Notes under the pieces: model-generated
Told to the model about the DNA's origin: nothing
The model's database searches: none
Seen by the model: the letters and a program-made list of their open reading frames with translations, nothing else
Source: Mytilus galloprovincialis
Lineage: Eukaryota; Mollusca; Bivalvia; Mytilida; Mytilidae
DNA length: 64,000 nt
Assembly (NCBI RefSeq): GCF_965363235.1
Contig: NC_134849.1
Coordinates: 19,804,863-19,868,862 of the forward strand
Direction of reading: 5' to 3'
Translations under genes and position numbers: made by a program
Shown: positions 25,601 to 35,568 of the stretch, one piece after another
Layout of the letters: every line of letters starts with the position of its first letter
Position numbering within the stretch: the first letter of the stretch is position 1

Positions 25601-28600
25601 GGTGTATTTTAGATTTGCTATATATACTAGTCAAAATCACACCTGAACTTTTTGTCATTAAACATGGATTAATGTTACTAAATTCAATCATTGACCAAAG
25701 AAATACATCTATAAGTAGTTTCAGGTTGTAATAAGAATAACACGACAGATTACAACAGAACAATTTTGATAGCAGAGAACAAGCACCTTATAATCAGCAT
25801 GACTTTATCAAATGACTATATGAATACTAAAAATCCACTAGGTACTTTGATTCAGTCACAGACCCATAATGTCACAGGCGTGTTTTAGTTTCTATAAGAA
25901 TAAGAGTCAAACTTTATAAAGATGTGAAAGATTTCAAACACAGTTCCTAGGTTTTGCCTATCGAAATGTTATAGCTATTACTATTAGTTAACATCATCTT
26001 TACTTTTTCAGACTTTTAACAAAAGGTCTTAGAATTATTTTGCCTTTTCCTGCAGTAAATCTTTGACATCAAATCTGAATAAATACATAGATTTTCCTTT
26101 TGGAATGAACACTGAAGGGAGATAACCGAATATGCTAAGTTACAGGAGATACATGTTTGTCATGCTGAAAACAAACTTGTTTATATTCGTCTTGCATGCC
26201 ACTAACATGACCAATAACAATAAGTTTTTGATATACCTACCTTCCATTAAATCTATGCTGTTGATTTGTTTACGATACAAAAAATACAGGTTAGTGCCAC
26301 TGACCATTAAATGCTAAAAGAATAAATATAAAATATTTCTATTTAATATCATGTAAACTATGAATTCATTGGTATTTGTTGATAAATATTTTGTGGTATT
26401 TGTAAGTAAAGCTGAATCATGAATTTAAGTGTCAATTATCTGAAATCTTTTCACAAAAACTAACCGATCAGTCTTCTTACAAAATGATATGTGATATGTA
26501 GTAGCTATGAAATAAATTCTGTTTTATTACACAATAATTAACAAGAGGCTGTCAGGGCAACAGCAAACTGGATTGATTATCATTTAAGTGTGTCCTGGCA
26601 TTTTTCAATATCACAAGAACCATAACTGCTGAACAGTGAAAGAGAAAATCGTCAATATCAAATTTGACCTCCATTGTGTCATCAGTAACAACATATTAAA
26701 ATTTGAAAAGCTTTATTTGAATGGTGTATGAGTATATGCAACAACATGACTAAAAACACAATTTCTCAATCTTTCAAGAACCATAACTCCTGAACAGAAA
26801 AAGTTAAAATCACCATTATTGAACTTGACCTCCATTTTGTCATCAGGAACAATATACTAAAATTTTAAAAGCTTTGGTTGAACAGTTCATGAGTAAATGC
26901 ACGGACACGACTGGAAACACCATTTTTCAATCTTTCAAGAACCATAACTCCGGAATGGTAAAAACAGCCAAAAACAGTCAAAAACGTCATTAATGAACTT
27001 GACCTCAATTTTGTTGCCAGTAACAACATTTAAAATTTTAAAAGCTTTGGTTGAACGGTTGATAAAAAATGCAAGAAAAACATTTGGCTGCCGCTCAACC
27101 GCCCATGTACATCCCCAAATTATTAACCAACATTTTTGTCCCAAAAATGCGGATAAAAATTTGAGAAAATGTATTATTTTAGTGGTTTTCATTGATGGTT
27201 AACTAGCATGTCCTTGGTACATTTGTATCCAAATTGTTCTAAAACATGTGGCATTGTTCATTTACTGTAATTTAACCTCATAAGTATAAACTAATAATAT
27301 GGATGACCTATTGGGCCTAAATTAATATTTTGTTTGTTTCCCCAATCCCGACCCTCCCAAGCAAGGTGTGGGTAGGTAGGTAGGGAAATAATTTTATTTT
27401 TTTCCAAAAAGCTTTTACAATATCGAACGATGCAGCAAGTCTGAAAATCAGAAAGGAATAAAATAATTTTCTACTTAGTTTTGACAATAAAATTTTATGT
27501 GTAGCACAGTTTTCGCAGGGTCGGTTAGGATTGGGGAAACAAACAATATTTTATTTCAGGCCTTGTTTATTTTCAAATTTCACAATTCTTAAAAAAAAAC
27601 ATTTATTTCGGCATAAAATCTGCTTTAAATTATTAAAATGTTGTGTTATATTATGTCAAACTGCAGAGTTTCTAAAAACATATACAATACCTTTTTGCTG
27701 TATTTCAATTTTCCTCTACCATATAATAATTTTTCTCTGAGTCTTGTAATGAAAGATCTAGACTGGAGATTCTGAAATACGTAACAAATGCATTCTTATT
27801 CTTTTTAATTTGTATCTTACTCAAAATTTTCACTGCTAGACCCATATTTTTCTTTTAACAATTTAGATGAGGTGACAAAAATTATTTGCCGAAATGAAAA
27901 ACCATGTCAACATAAAACATTTTGCATAACAAGATCACTTCTCAAAGTCACTCAATGTGGTGTAAATGAGGAAATACATTTTTACATGGATGGTTTGACA
28001 ATAGATAAACATCATGTACATGTCAGATTAATTTAATATCAATAAATTAGAGAATGCTGCATGTGAACAATGCTATGAAATTAAAATGCATTTATTGATT
28101 TTGACTAAAACTTTCCATGAATGCAGTCAGATAATTTTTAAAATTACAAAAAACATTTTAAAAACATGAAAGAGACTTTTAAAATACATGTTTTTGTGCA
28201 AGTACTTACTGAATAAACTGGACATCTACATTGATGATTTGGATATGATTGGTCAAGTGGTCGTGAAAGTGGACTAATGACAGTAGGCAAGTATCTACTT
28301 AACTGTAAAAGAAAAAAAAAACATACAATCAAATTAGAGGTAAAGTATACAATTAATTTTCGTAATAACTAGCTCATATGATGGACTTTCTATCATTGAA
28401 AGCAAACACTGCTTATTCAAACCTCCACCTATTAAATGAGACAGTCAGACTCTCTCAGTAGTGACAGGAATGTGCTGATTTTTTTTAGGAGTTCCTGTTA
28501 ATACAATGCTTGATAATAAAACATGTACATCCCTTGATGAACTTATCTTGCTGAGATGAATAAATCATGCAGCCAGTTGACTGCGACCATGCTGAGATAA

Positions 28601-31600
28601 AATAGGTCCTATTGGGGTCTAAACATGACACGAGATTGCCGATTTTTTGTAAGCGTGACACCTGAAAGTAAACCTATTGTGCCATGAAAAGGGAAAATGA
28701 AGTCTAGGGGGACATGGGAAAATTCCAAAACAATGAGAATTGTTTACCTACATAGTGTAAGCAATATAGAGAAATCTGACAAAACAGTAAAGCGGGATCC
28801 AGGATCGGAACAATGAGTGGCCGTTCATGTCATTTGCGGGATATTCTATCTCGTTAGAGAAAATAATGCGTTATTTTTTAAAACTATCGCACTATTTCTT
28901 CATTTTATCGCATTATTGTCCAAAACTAAAGCGTTACCACAAAAACTATCGCGATATGTGATTTTTGCTATTTATTTGAAATATTATCAAACTAACGCGT
29001 TAATTTTCTTAAATAATGCAATATTTATCATTGACGCGATATTAAGAAATAACTTGTTATTTTGTTAAAATATCGTGTTACTTTATTAAACTAACACGTT
29101 ACTTTATTAAACTAACACGTTACTTTATTAAACTAACACGTTATTTTGTAAAACTAACGCGTTATTTTGTAAAACTAACGTGTTACTTTGTAAAACTAAT
29201 GCATTATTTCTACATTTTATCGCGTTCCTGTCTAAAACTATCGCATTAGTTCTACAAACGTGATATTTTATTGGAAACACACGATATGTTTTGTTAGTTT
29301 TTTTCAATGTCGATATCCAATCACAAGTGCTGTTCCTCTCAGTGAGACTGGATAATCAATCCGAAGAGACAGAGGAGATAACACATCAATTTGCCACTAA
29401 ATTGAAAATGTCTCTGGCGCAACTTCATGGATTGATCAACCGGACACGAGTGAGAGGGCTGCTACAGATCCTGAACACAAAGATGAGGATTTCCTTTCAG
29501 GGTATTCTTATTTTCCCTCGTTCTGGCTAAGAGTTTGAAAGTCCGTGGTTTTGGTTAAAAGTTTTGGGTTGATGCAGACGATGATGTTGAGGAAAGAGGG
29601 ATGTAGTCTGGGAACAGACACTTGTTTTATTCGCATAAAAAACAAGGCTTGGAAATGTCTAGACATTAGCATTAATTTTGATACAATTTTGTTTAGCATG
29701 TTATATTTTTTAAGTACACCTATAAAAAAAAGGGGGGTCATTAATATAAGGTATACCTTATCCATTTGTAGGATGAAAATTTAAGGTCTGCATTTGTTTT
29801 TAGCTATCTCTGTCCGGTCTTTTTATTTTTCACTCTGTCTGGTTGTGGTTTTTTTTATTAGTCTATCTTGATTTTTTTGGCAAGCTTGCTTATCTTGTGT
29901 TTTGTTTTTACTAAAAACACTTGTCCTGCCTAATTTTCCAAATTTCATCCATTTTCGCATGTTGTCCGTCATGTCGGTCAGTGAAAAAAACTGTGATATT
30001 TTTTATCCTACATTGGACTATTGATGTCGTCCCTAGAGAGGGCATGTTGAACTGTAATTTAGACGTTGTTAATGGCTCTTATGATCTAATCCATTAACTG
30101 TTTACATATCTATTAGCCCTCAATGTTTACACACACCCAAACACACACGAAGGGATGCACCTCTGAAACTATTGTATTGTAGTTGGAATCAGAGGTATAT
30201 AATGTCTCTGTTGAAATCAATTCAATATTTCATGGTTTATTGGATATTCCGTCTCTAAGAATTCAAAATAAATTCAAATCAAATACTTTTACTGCCATAT
30301 AAATCAAAAACATGATCTGTGACATACATAATGTGTAAACAAAAATAAACAATATAATATTAGAACAGCAGTTCAAATTATTGTTTTGGGTCTCCCGTCC
30401 TCAGTTCTAATGACTGTCTTATAAAGGAAACTGTACTTTTAATTTTACTGTGAGATAAGGGGTTTAGTAATATTTTAAGTTTGAGCATGTCATCTTTAGC
30501 AGCAGTATCTTTCCATTCAGAATTGATTTTCATGGAGTTGAAATGTTTTTTTTCTCCTACAAAAGTTATATTTATCGCATTTGAGAAAGAAGTGTTTTTC
30601 GTCCTCTATATCTCATTACAGAATTTGCAGTATCTCTGATCTCGAGGGATCTTTAGATGTCGACCATTTTCTATTAAAAGAGTGTGTTCGCTTATTCTGA
30701 ATTTTTTAAATAGATTTCTGTAGTCAGAATGGTTATGATTTAGGTAAAATTTTTGTTTCAAGATAATCTTAATATTTTTGTATAGGGATATTTTATTACT
30801 TTCATTTAAGATTTTTTTTCCCCAATAGGTTATTGAAAAAGACATTGCGATTTAATTTGCTTGTTTATCTATAATACTAAAATTACGAGGTCCAATTTGT
30901 CAGCCGTCATCACGTAAAAAAACGACGAATCAAAGAATTCAACTTTATATATAACTAATATAGTACAAAGGTGTAGATTAAAAATTACACCACTCCAGGC
31001 CCTTTTGTTTTCCACGTAATTAATATTGCCAATAATTAAGAAGTTCCGGGTTGAGTCCGATACTGATACCAATAGTATATTCACCTGTTACCTATTACCT
31101 TATTTGTACTTTCCGCATCTGACAGGCGCACCACCAAACGGTATATTCAGGATTAATATGCTATATACACGGGTCATATTCACAGGGTTGACACTACTAG
31201 ATTGTCAAATTGATACCTATTGTATCATTTTAATCAGTAAAACTTTCTAAGATAACAATACGAATACTAAAAATCTGGACTAAAATAAGGCGTATAGGTA
31301 CAGTTTTCAATTTGTTAGCGGGCATGACGTAAAACAGCGAATCAAAGAATTCAACTTTTTAACTAATATAGGGCAATGCTGTTGATTAAAAAATATTCCA
31401 TTCCAGGACCTTTTGTTTTCCAACTAATTAATACTACCAATAATTGATAAGTTCCAGTTCAACGGATTCAAACAGAAAGATTTGAAAGCAGAGAAAACTG
31501 CGTATCTTATAATCGGCATGACTTTATCAGATGACAATACTAATATCAAAATAAGGCTTGCGCATAGTTATATACTTTAATTCAGTCACGGACCCGCGAT

Positions 31601-32463
31601 ATCACGGGTGTGTTCTAGTGTTATTTAATTCTGTACCTGTATTTTGTACAGTTGTTCTTTTTTCTGGATTAAAATATGTTAAAATGTCTGATTTTCCAAT
31701 CTGAGGCAATTATCTACTTTCTTTTTTATTCTTTGTAAAAATCTATCTCGGTCTCTGTGGATTCTAGTCATTTTGCTTCTAATGCCAAAAGATGGAAACA
31801 ACACAGACTCTCATTGGATCAAACTTATTCGCATATAATTGTGATAGTTTTCATAAAATGAAGAATTAACGCGTTAGTTTAAGAAAGTAACGCAATAGTT
31901 TTGCAAATAACACTTGAATACTTGAATAAATAATATTGCGTTAATTATGAAAACTAACACGTTAGTTTGATAACTTTTCAAATTAATAGCAAAAATGAAA
32001 TATCTCGATAGTTTTGTATAATAATGCGTTAGTTTTGAAATGGAGAATTAACATGTTATTGTTTTGAAAAATAACGCGTTAATTTTTGCGTTATTAAAAA
32101 TAACACGATAGAATATCCTGCTAATGACACGAACGGCCACTCATACAGAACCCCCATGAGACCCCAATAAACACCTTTAATTACCTGTTGTTAACAGAAC
32201 ATGATAGATACCCAGTTTACATGATGATTTCATTTGTGTGAGTCTAGATTACCATGATGGTAATACATTGTATCTGCTAAACTTTTATCCTAAGCTGTCC
32301 CCTGTCACAACCAAGGGCATATATCTTTTTATTAAAATATTAGACAACCGTCAAAGTTTCTGAACCTGTAGAAAATGTAACTTTACATTACCTGTCGACT
32401 AACAGTAAACTGCAAAACAGGATTTTTGACTGATAAAACAAATAACTGCCTGAAAGAGTTCAT
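19606..32463 (-). CDS. UQCC1: UQCC1, mitochondrial complex III (cytochrome b) assembly chaperone, nine exons
   Basis: Coding exons in transcript order: 32463-32392, 28302-28210, 27771-27691, 26313-26241, 25582-25525, 24482-24374, 23823-23743, 20997-20884, 19689-19606. All have AG/GT borders and phases that agree, giving 765 bases: 254 residues plus stop. UQCC1 (Cbp3 family, ubiquinol-cytochrome c chaperone domain) helps load newly made cytochrome b into complex III at the inner mitochondrial membrane. The domain is recognised from LKYSK, PDTFNSWYLVAELHVW, the NDHFYTALLTYEEGIM region and AVWNMLYSKK, which I recall as conserved in vertebrate UQCC1. The first ~40 residues are rich in R, S, L and V with no acidic residue, as in a matrix-targeting presequence. 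The protein is somewhat shorter than the human one (about 300). Intron 1 holds a 3.3-kb inverted-repeat element; the intron between exons 7 and 8 holds a ~1.7-kb repeat. Upstream 5' UTR exons, if any, are not identified. Confidence 0.9.
20575..20850 (+). repeat. Dispersed repeat in UQCC1 intron 8
   Basis: 'GGAAATGGGGAATGTGTCAA' followed by 'GAGACAACAACCCTACC' near 20590-20635 is the head of a family also seen near 24795-24835. The tail 'CTAGAAGGGCATCGGGGACC' follows. Intronic, non-coding. Confidence 0.6.
20884..20997 (-). CDS. UQCC1: UQCC1 coding exon 8
   Basis: Acceptor TTTTTTCAG, donor GTAAGA, 38 codons, phase 0 both ends. It encodes GIMGTDKDLASAVWNMLY and on to VGYIRKQ. A decayed copy of this exon lies at 5052-5169. 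Confidence 0.92.
21986..23722 (+). mobile_element. Inverted-ended repeat element with internal tandem units (UQCC1 intron 7)
   Basis: Starts 'GGTGCTCCGCAGGGCGCAGC', 'TTTATACGACCGC' and ends 'GCGGTTGTATAAA', so the ends carry an inverted TTTATACGACCGC motif. Between them, 'TTTGGACCAACTTGAAAAC' type units of roughly 120-140 bp repeat about four times (22855-23330). They are followed by a doubled 'TTCCTAAACTGTTGG' segment and a GAC/CGA-rich stretch (23635-23670). A second copy of the family is at 50819-51808. Confidence 0.65.
23743..23823 (-). CDS. UQCC1: UQCC1 coding exon 7
   Basis: Acceptor TTTTATATAG, donor GTAACT, 27 codons, phase 0 both ends. It encodes EHGMAGRKNALYKLNDHF then YTALLTYEE. 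Confidence 0.9.
24374..24482 (-). CDS. UQCC1: UQCC1 coding exon 6
   Basis: Acceptor TTTTGTAG, donor GTTAGT, 109 bases. After completing the split tryptophan it encodes MIMYRLAKEGEEGRHSRN, then LVKAMWSDVDVRSRNIK, aligning with the human segment containing KQEGRSGKY and the following tryptophan-acidic stretch. Confidence 0.9.
24790..25190 (+). repeat. Dispersed repeat in UQCC1 intron 5
   Basis: Contains 'GAAATGGGGAATGTGTCAAA', 'GGCCACCAATGGGTTTTCAA' and 'TGTAGCGAGAAACTCCCGCA'. I recall these as a common mussel interspersed repeat. Small open frames here are part of the repeat. Confidence 0.6.
25525..25582 (-). CDS. UQCC1: UQCC1 coding exon 5
   Basis: Acceptor TTGTTTTCAG, donor GTAAGT, 58 bases. 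It encodes (E)IGLPDTFNSWYLVAELHV(W), the most characteristic motif of the family. The first and last codons are split across introns. Confidence 0.92.
25770..25895 (+). repeat. Dispersed repeat related to 31490-31620
   Basis: 'ACCTTATAATCAGCATGACT' and 'TTCAGTCACAGACCCATAAT' match 'CTTATAATCGGCATGACTTT' and 'TTCAGTCACGGACCCGCGAT' inside the intron 1 element. Confidence 0.55.
26241..26313 (-). CDS. UQCC1: UQCC1 coding exon 4
   Basis: Acceptor TTCTTTTAG, donor GTAGGT, 73 bases, phase 0 in and 1 out. It encodes HLMVSGTNLYFLYRKQ and on to IDLME. It corresponds to the helix before the PDTFNSW motif. Confidence 0.85.
26560..27065. repeat. 161-bp tandem repeat, three units, in UQCC1 intron 3
   Basis: 'CAAGAACCATAACT' starts at about 26614, 26775 and 26936, an exact 161-base spacing each time. 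The units share 'GACCTC' and 'AAAGCTTT' blocks. Open frames on either strand here are by-products of the repeat. Confidence 0.75.
27691..27771 (-). CDS. UQCC1: UQCC1 coding exon 3
   Basis: Acceptor GTATTTCAG, donor GTATTG, 27 codons, phase 0 both ends. It ends GKLKYSKK, matching the conserved LKYSK at the start of the chaperone domain. Confidence 0.85.
28210..28302 (-). CDS. UQCC1: UQCC1 coding exon 2
   Basis: Acceptor TTTTACAG, donor GTAAGT, 31 codons, phase 0 in and out. It encodes LSRYLPTVISPL and on to CRCPVYS, the poorly conserved segment between presequence and chaperone domain. Confidence 0.8.
29291..29530 (+). other. Open frame of unlike composition inside the intron 1 element
   Basis: The stretch at about 29320-29510 is less AT-rich than its surroundings. 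One frame reads RLDNQSEETEEITHQFATKL, then helix-like sequence to LLQILNTKM. I do not recognise a domain. It may be a captured exon fragment carried by the element, or chance. Confidence 0.25.
30395..30845 (-). mobile_element. LINE-type retrotransposon remnant (C-terminal end)
   Basis: A minus-strand frame (30606-30845) contains FRISEHTLLIENGRH then IPRDQRYCKFCNEI. This matches the pattern GRxxxxPRxxRxCxxC that I know from the end of LINE reverse-transcriptase proteins. Beyond the CxxC the frame breaks with stops, and similar sequence fades out near 30395. It is a dead fragment. Confidence 0.55.
32392..32463 (-). CDS. UQCC1: UQCC1 coding exon 1 (mitochondrial presequence)
   Basis: Starts at ATG 32463-32461 and ends CGACAG before GTAATG. 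It encodes 24 residues, phase 0 out: MNSFRQLFVLSV then KNPVLQFTVSRQ, basic and without acidic residues, as expected of an import signal. The assignment rests on the phase match to exon 2 and on this composition. Confidence 0.75.
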
Positions 32464-32914
32464 GTTGCATAAAGTCATTGCATAAAATAACTATACTCTT
32501 CAATGTGGAGGTTCCCGGAAAAAAGAACCGGCGCTCATACCTGTGAAAATTAAGAAAAATTGGAACATATTAGTTGATGTTATATTATTTGTCAATTTTC
32601 ATAGTGTAGAAAAAACTAAAAAAGTATATTGCAAATGCCGAAGTGGTTCATTTTATAAAATTTAATACGATTTTTTTCAATGATGGAAGCGAATTAAACT
32701 TTGACGTACAGTCTAAATTCTGAACTGTGCTGAGCTGATTCTCCTGGAAATGGACAGGGAATATAACGAATAACATATTGTCCCTTAATCGTTCAACTTG
32801 TATATGATTTAGGGAATAAATAGTAAGTCAATCTTAATAATTCAAATGTCTGCTCCTTTACTGATCCGACACTTTGAGGGTCTGGAGGGGGAGTCTGTTA
32901 TTCTGTTGTAGTGG

Positions 32915-33095
32915 GGTTGCTTCCCCTTAGTACAGGTAGAACATATATAGCCAGTCTTAATCAACTGAGTTAGGGAATCGATTCTTTGGCTCAGTGGATT
33001 AATGCACTGACTGTCACGCAGACGACCGGGGTTCGAATCCTGGTGGTGACGATATGAATTTGTAGAGGTGATACGTGCTCTCCGGTTACATTTGG
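32915..33095 (+). repeat. tRNA-derived SINE-like unit, copy 1
   Basis: Contains pol III A-box-like 'TGGCTCAGTGGATTAATGCA' and B-box 'GGTTCGAATCC', with an anticodon-loop-like 'CTGTCAC' (GTC, Asp-like) between. The acceptor stem does not pair and there is conserved non-tRNA sequence on both sides, so it is not a functional tRNA gene. Confidence 0.65.
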
Positions 33096-33464
33096 CACCT
33101 GATTAAAAATCCATGATGGTTTTCTGGAGTATAGCAAGGGTTTGTGTTGTAAAGAGTCATATATTAAGATATGATGACTCTTGTGGTGGGGGAATAGCAT
33201 CCCTGCCAACTTTTCAAAATGCCCATGGGGGTTTTAGGTGCAGGAGGACTCTTGTGGTCCCAAAAAACCTTAAAGGGTGCCTTTAAATGCATTATAATGT
33301 TGTTTTTTGGCTTCTTCATACATTTAATGGCTTATAGCATTTATAAATTTAACTGTTTTGTTTAAGATTGTGGACAAAATTGCTCATTCAAAATTTCCAT
33401 TTGGGAGCTTTCATGGGGGAAATCCCCCGGAAATAGTGACAGTTGGCAGGTATGGAATAGTGTA

Positions 33465-33645
33465 GCAGGGTTGCTTCCTCTTAGTACAGGTAGAACATAT
33501 TTAGCCAGTCTTAATCAACTGAGCTAGGGAATCGATTCTTTGGCTCAGTTGGTTAACGCACTGACTGTCACGCAGAAGACCGGGGTTCGAATCCCGGTGG
33601 TGACGATATGAATTTATATAGTAGATACGTGCTCTCCGGTTACAC
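33465..33645 (+). repeat. tRNA-derived SINE-like unit, copy 2
   Basis: A close match to the unit at 32915, starting about 550 bases later. It has 'TGGCTCAGTTGGTTAACGCA' and 'GGTTCGAATCCCGGTGG'. The flanking sequence 'TTAGTACAGGTAGAACATAT' is shared, so a longer segment than the tRNA part was duplicated. Confidence 0.7.
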
Positions 33646-33855
33646 TGTAGACATTTAATTTTCACCCCTGTTTTCTCTAATCATTAAAAAATTAACCCCG
33701 TTATTCTCTAAACTTCATTTTTTTGGCCCGTTATTCTCTAATCTTCATTTTTTAAGGGCATTATTGTTTAATTATTTAACCCCATCCAAACCCTTGACAC
33801 TGCCACTGGCGACAGATGACTTGACCTGCATCTGTCCCGCTTGAGCTTTTGAGGT

Positions 33856-34102
33856 CATACAACAATCACTTTTCTATTGTGGCGTCAGGTTTTTCTATTA
33901 TAACATCAAAATTTTTTGGGAACTTGTGTGATGTCCAGTATAAATGAGGGACAAATAGCGATATAATTAAGGTATATGAGTGTAGGAATACACCTTATCA
34001 CTATTTGTCCGCCATTACTGGATATCACACAGGTTCCCGTAAAATTTTGATGTCATAAAACAAAATCTCTGAAGCCACAATGGAAAAGTGATTGTAGTAT
34101 GT
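33856..34102. mobile_element. Palindromic MITE-like element
   Basis: 'ACAATCACTTTTCTATTGTG' on the left pairs with 'CACAATGGAAAAGTGATTGT' on the right. The inverted similarity extends inward over 'ACATCAAAATTTT' and 'GGACAAATAG'. Length is about 247 bp, non-coding. Confidence 0.7.
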
Positions 34103-34179
34103 GCCAACCGGAATTTGCAATAAGGTGTAAATGCCCTTAACCGTCCTGCGTCAAACGGTAAATTTTGTTGACAACCGTT

Positions 34180-34430
34180 AGAGTCGAAGGTATTAGGTCC
34201 CTACGCGCCCAATACCCTTTTGTACCCTAAATATTCACACCTCACATATTCACACCCGAATTCCTTTCTCATCCTGCACGTTCATGCCCAATTTTTATTC
34301 GAATATTGGGCACGAATGTGTAGGGTGCGAACATACTTTGGGTGTGAACATGTAGGGTTGGAAAGTGAAAGGAGGCGAACTTGAATGGGCGCGAAAGTAA
34401 TTGAGTGCGAACGGACCCCGATTCAGAGTC
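34180..34430. repeat. Partial inverted-repeat element
   Basis: 'CGTTCATGCCCAATTTTTAT' and the nearby 'ATATTGGGCACGAATGTG' form an inverted pair, with 'TTCACACC'/'GGTGTGAA' further out. No coding content. Confidence 0.45.
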
Positions 34431-35456
34431 GAATTGGTTAAAATTTTACCATGATTCGTCAAAGTAGTCTCATTGTGATTTGTTAGATGGACCAGGTCTC
34501 TAATAATTAATTTTTACTATTAGTTCTGGAAATAATTAAACATGAGTCGTCATTATCAATTGATTTTTTTTATTGTCTTAAAGAAAGTGTAAATTTTTTG
34601 TTGTGTACCAAAAATTAAAGTTAACGTCATTTGGCTAGATTTTCTTAACGCTAATATACCCCCATTACAGCCCACATGTGCAATGTATCAGGATTGTAAT
34701 GGAGGTACTTTCATGATGAATAACGGTGAAAATTCTTGCCAACTGACGTTTATTTTTTGGCGCATGACGATAAAATGAACACTTTCTTCAGTGTTCTTTC
34801 AGACAATAAAAAAATACAATGATTTTATTTTCCAAAACATTACACATGTTACAGTACTTAATGATAATTATTTGAGACCTTTGACATATTAAAATAAGGA
34901 TATTTTGCAAATCATGGTAAAATTTTAAACAATTTGATGCTAACTGTAGCTGAAAATGACCATTTGACGCCTGATGTTAAAGGGCAATCCTACCCTCATG
35001 TATGGCCAGATCATTTGGTTTTGTACGTCATCTGAATTTGTACTATGAATGCTTTATCAATGGAAATTATGACGTCAAAATGCATTCCTAACAGCATGAA
35101 AACCCTTGAGACCAGGATGTGTGTTCCGCTAGACTATGATGTCTTGCTATTCAGCAACAAAAGACAGATGCCAGTCTTTGTTAAGGGAAGGAACATGTAA
35201 CTTCAACATGTCAACTTTAAATAATGAATAGCATCTTTTCATTTGAGTGAAGGTGTAATGTGTCTTGAATTTATCCACCATTCTTCATGATTTCTTTTGT
35301 ATTGTTACATGTGTTATGTCTGGTGCTGACTCCTACAAACTTTTTTTAAAATGATTTAGAATATTAATACTATAATTGATTTATTTTTACTTTAATATTT
35401 TAAAAATTTTGAAGACATACATTTCTATTATTTTTTTTAGATAATAAATATACAGA

Positions 35457-35568
35457 ATGGAAGATATACATAGAAAAAGTGAAATTGTCCATATACTCGG
35501 TATGCCAACACACATTCTGAAGTATGGAACTTTAGGACAGTCAGGGGTTGTATTTCTCATTATACCAG
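35457..35568 (+). CDS. LDAH: LDAH coding exon 1
   Basis: 37 codons plus one base; donor GTAAGA at 35569. Encodes [15 protein letters not shown] and on to FLIIP. The exon itself begins after TTTTTTTTAG at 35440. Confidence 0.88.

Larger units (their letters stand above)
28813..32144. mobile_element. 3.3-kb element with terminal inverted repeats and subterminal ACGCGT-rich arrays (UQCC1 intron 1)
   Basis: The left end 'ATGAGTGGCCGTTCATGTCA' and the reverse complement of the right end 'ATGAGTGGCCGTTCGTGTCA' match over about 37 bases with few differences. Both ends are flanked by ACA (28810-28812 and 32145-32147), a possible 3-bp target duplication. Next to each end is an array of ~20-bp degenerate units built on 'AAACTAACGCGTTA' (28850-29290; 31860-32108). 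The interior holds a LINE remnant, a duplicated ~150-bp block (30896-31080 and 31312-31460) and another dispersed repeat (31490-31620). No transposase is recognisable, so it is a non-autonomous fold-back-like element. Confidence 0.75.
32464..35440. other. Region between the UQCC1 and LDAH first coding exons
   Basis: The two genes are head to head with about 3.0 kb between start codons. The region must hold both promoters and any 5' UTR exons; I see no TATA box or CpG-rich block I would commit to. It also holds two tRNA-derived repeats and two inverted-repeat elements, listed separately. Confidence 0.5.

Noticed and set aside
30606..30845. Independent small gene with a CxxC motif
   Set aside because: The motif pattern is that of a LINE reverse-transcriptase C-terminus and the frame is broken right after it.
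32980..33060. Functional tRNA-Asp gene
   Set aside because: A and B boxes are present but the acceptor stem does not pair and the anticodon stem has a mismatch. A second copy shares non-tRNA flanks, so it is a tRNA-derived repeat.
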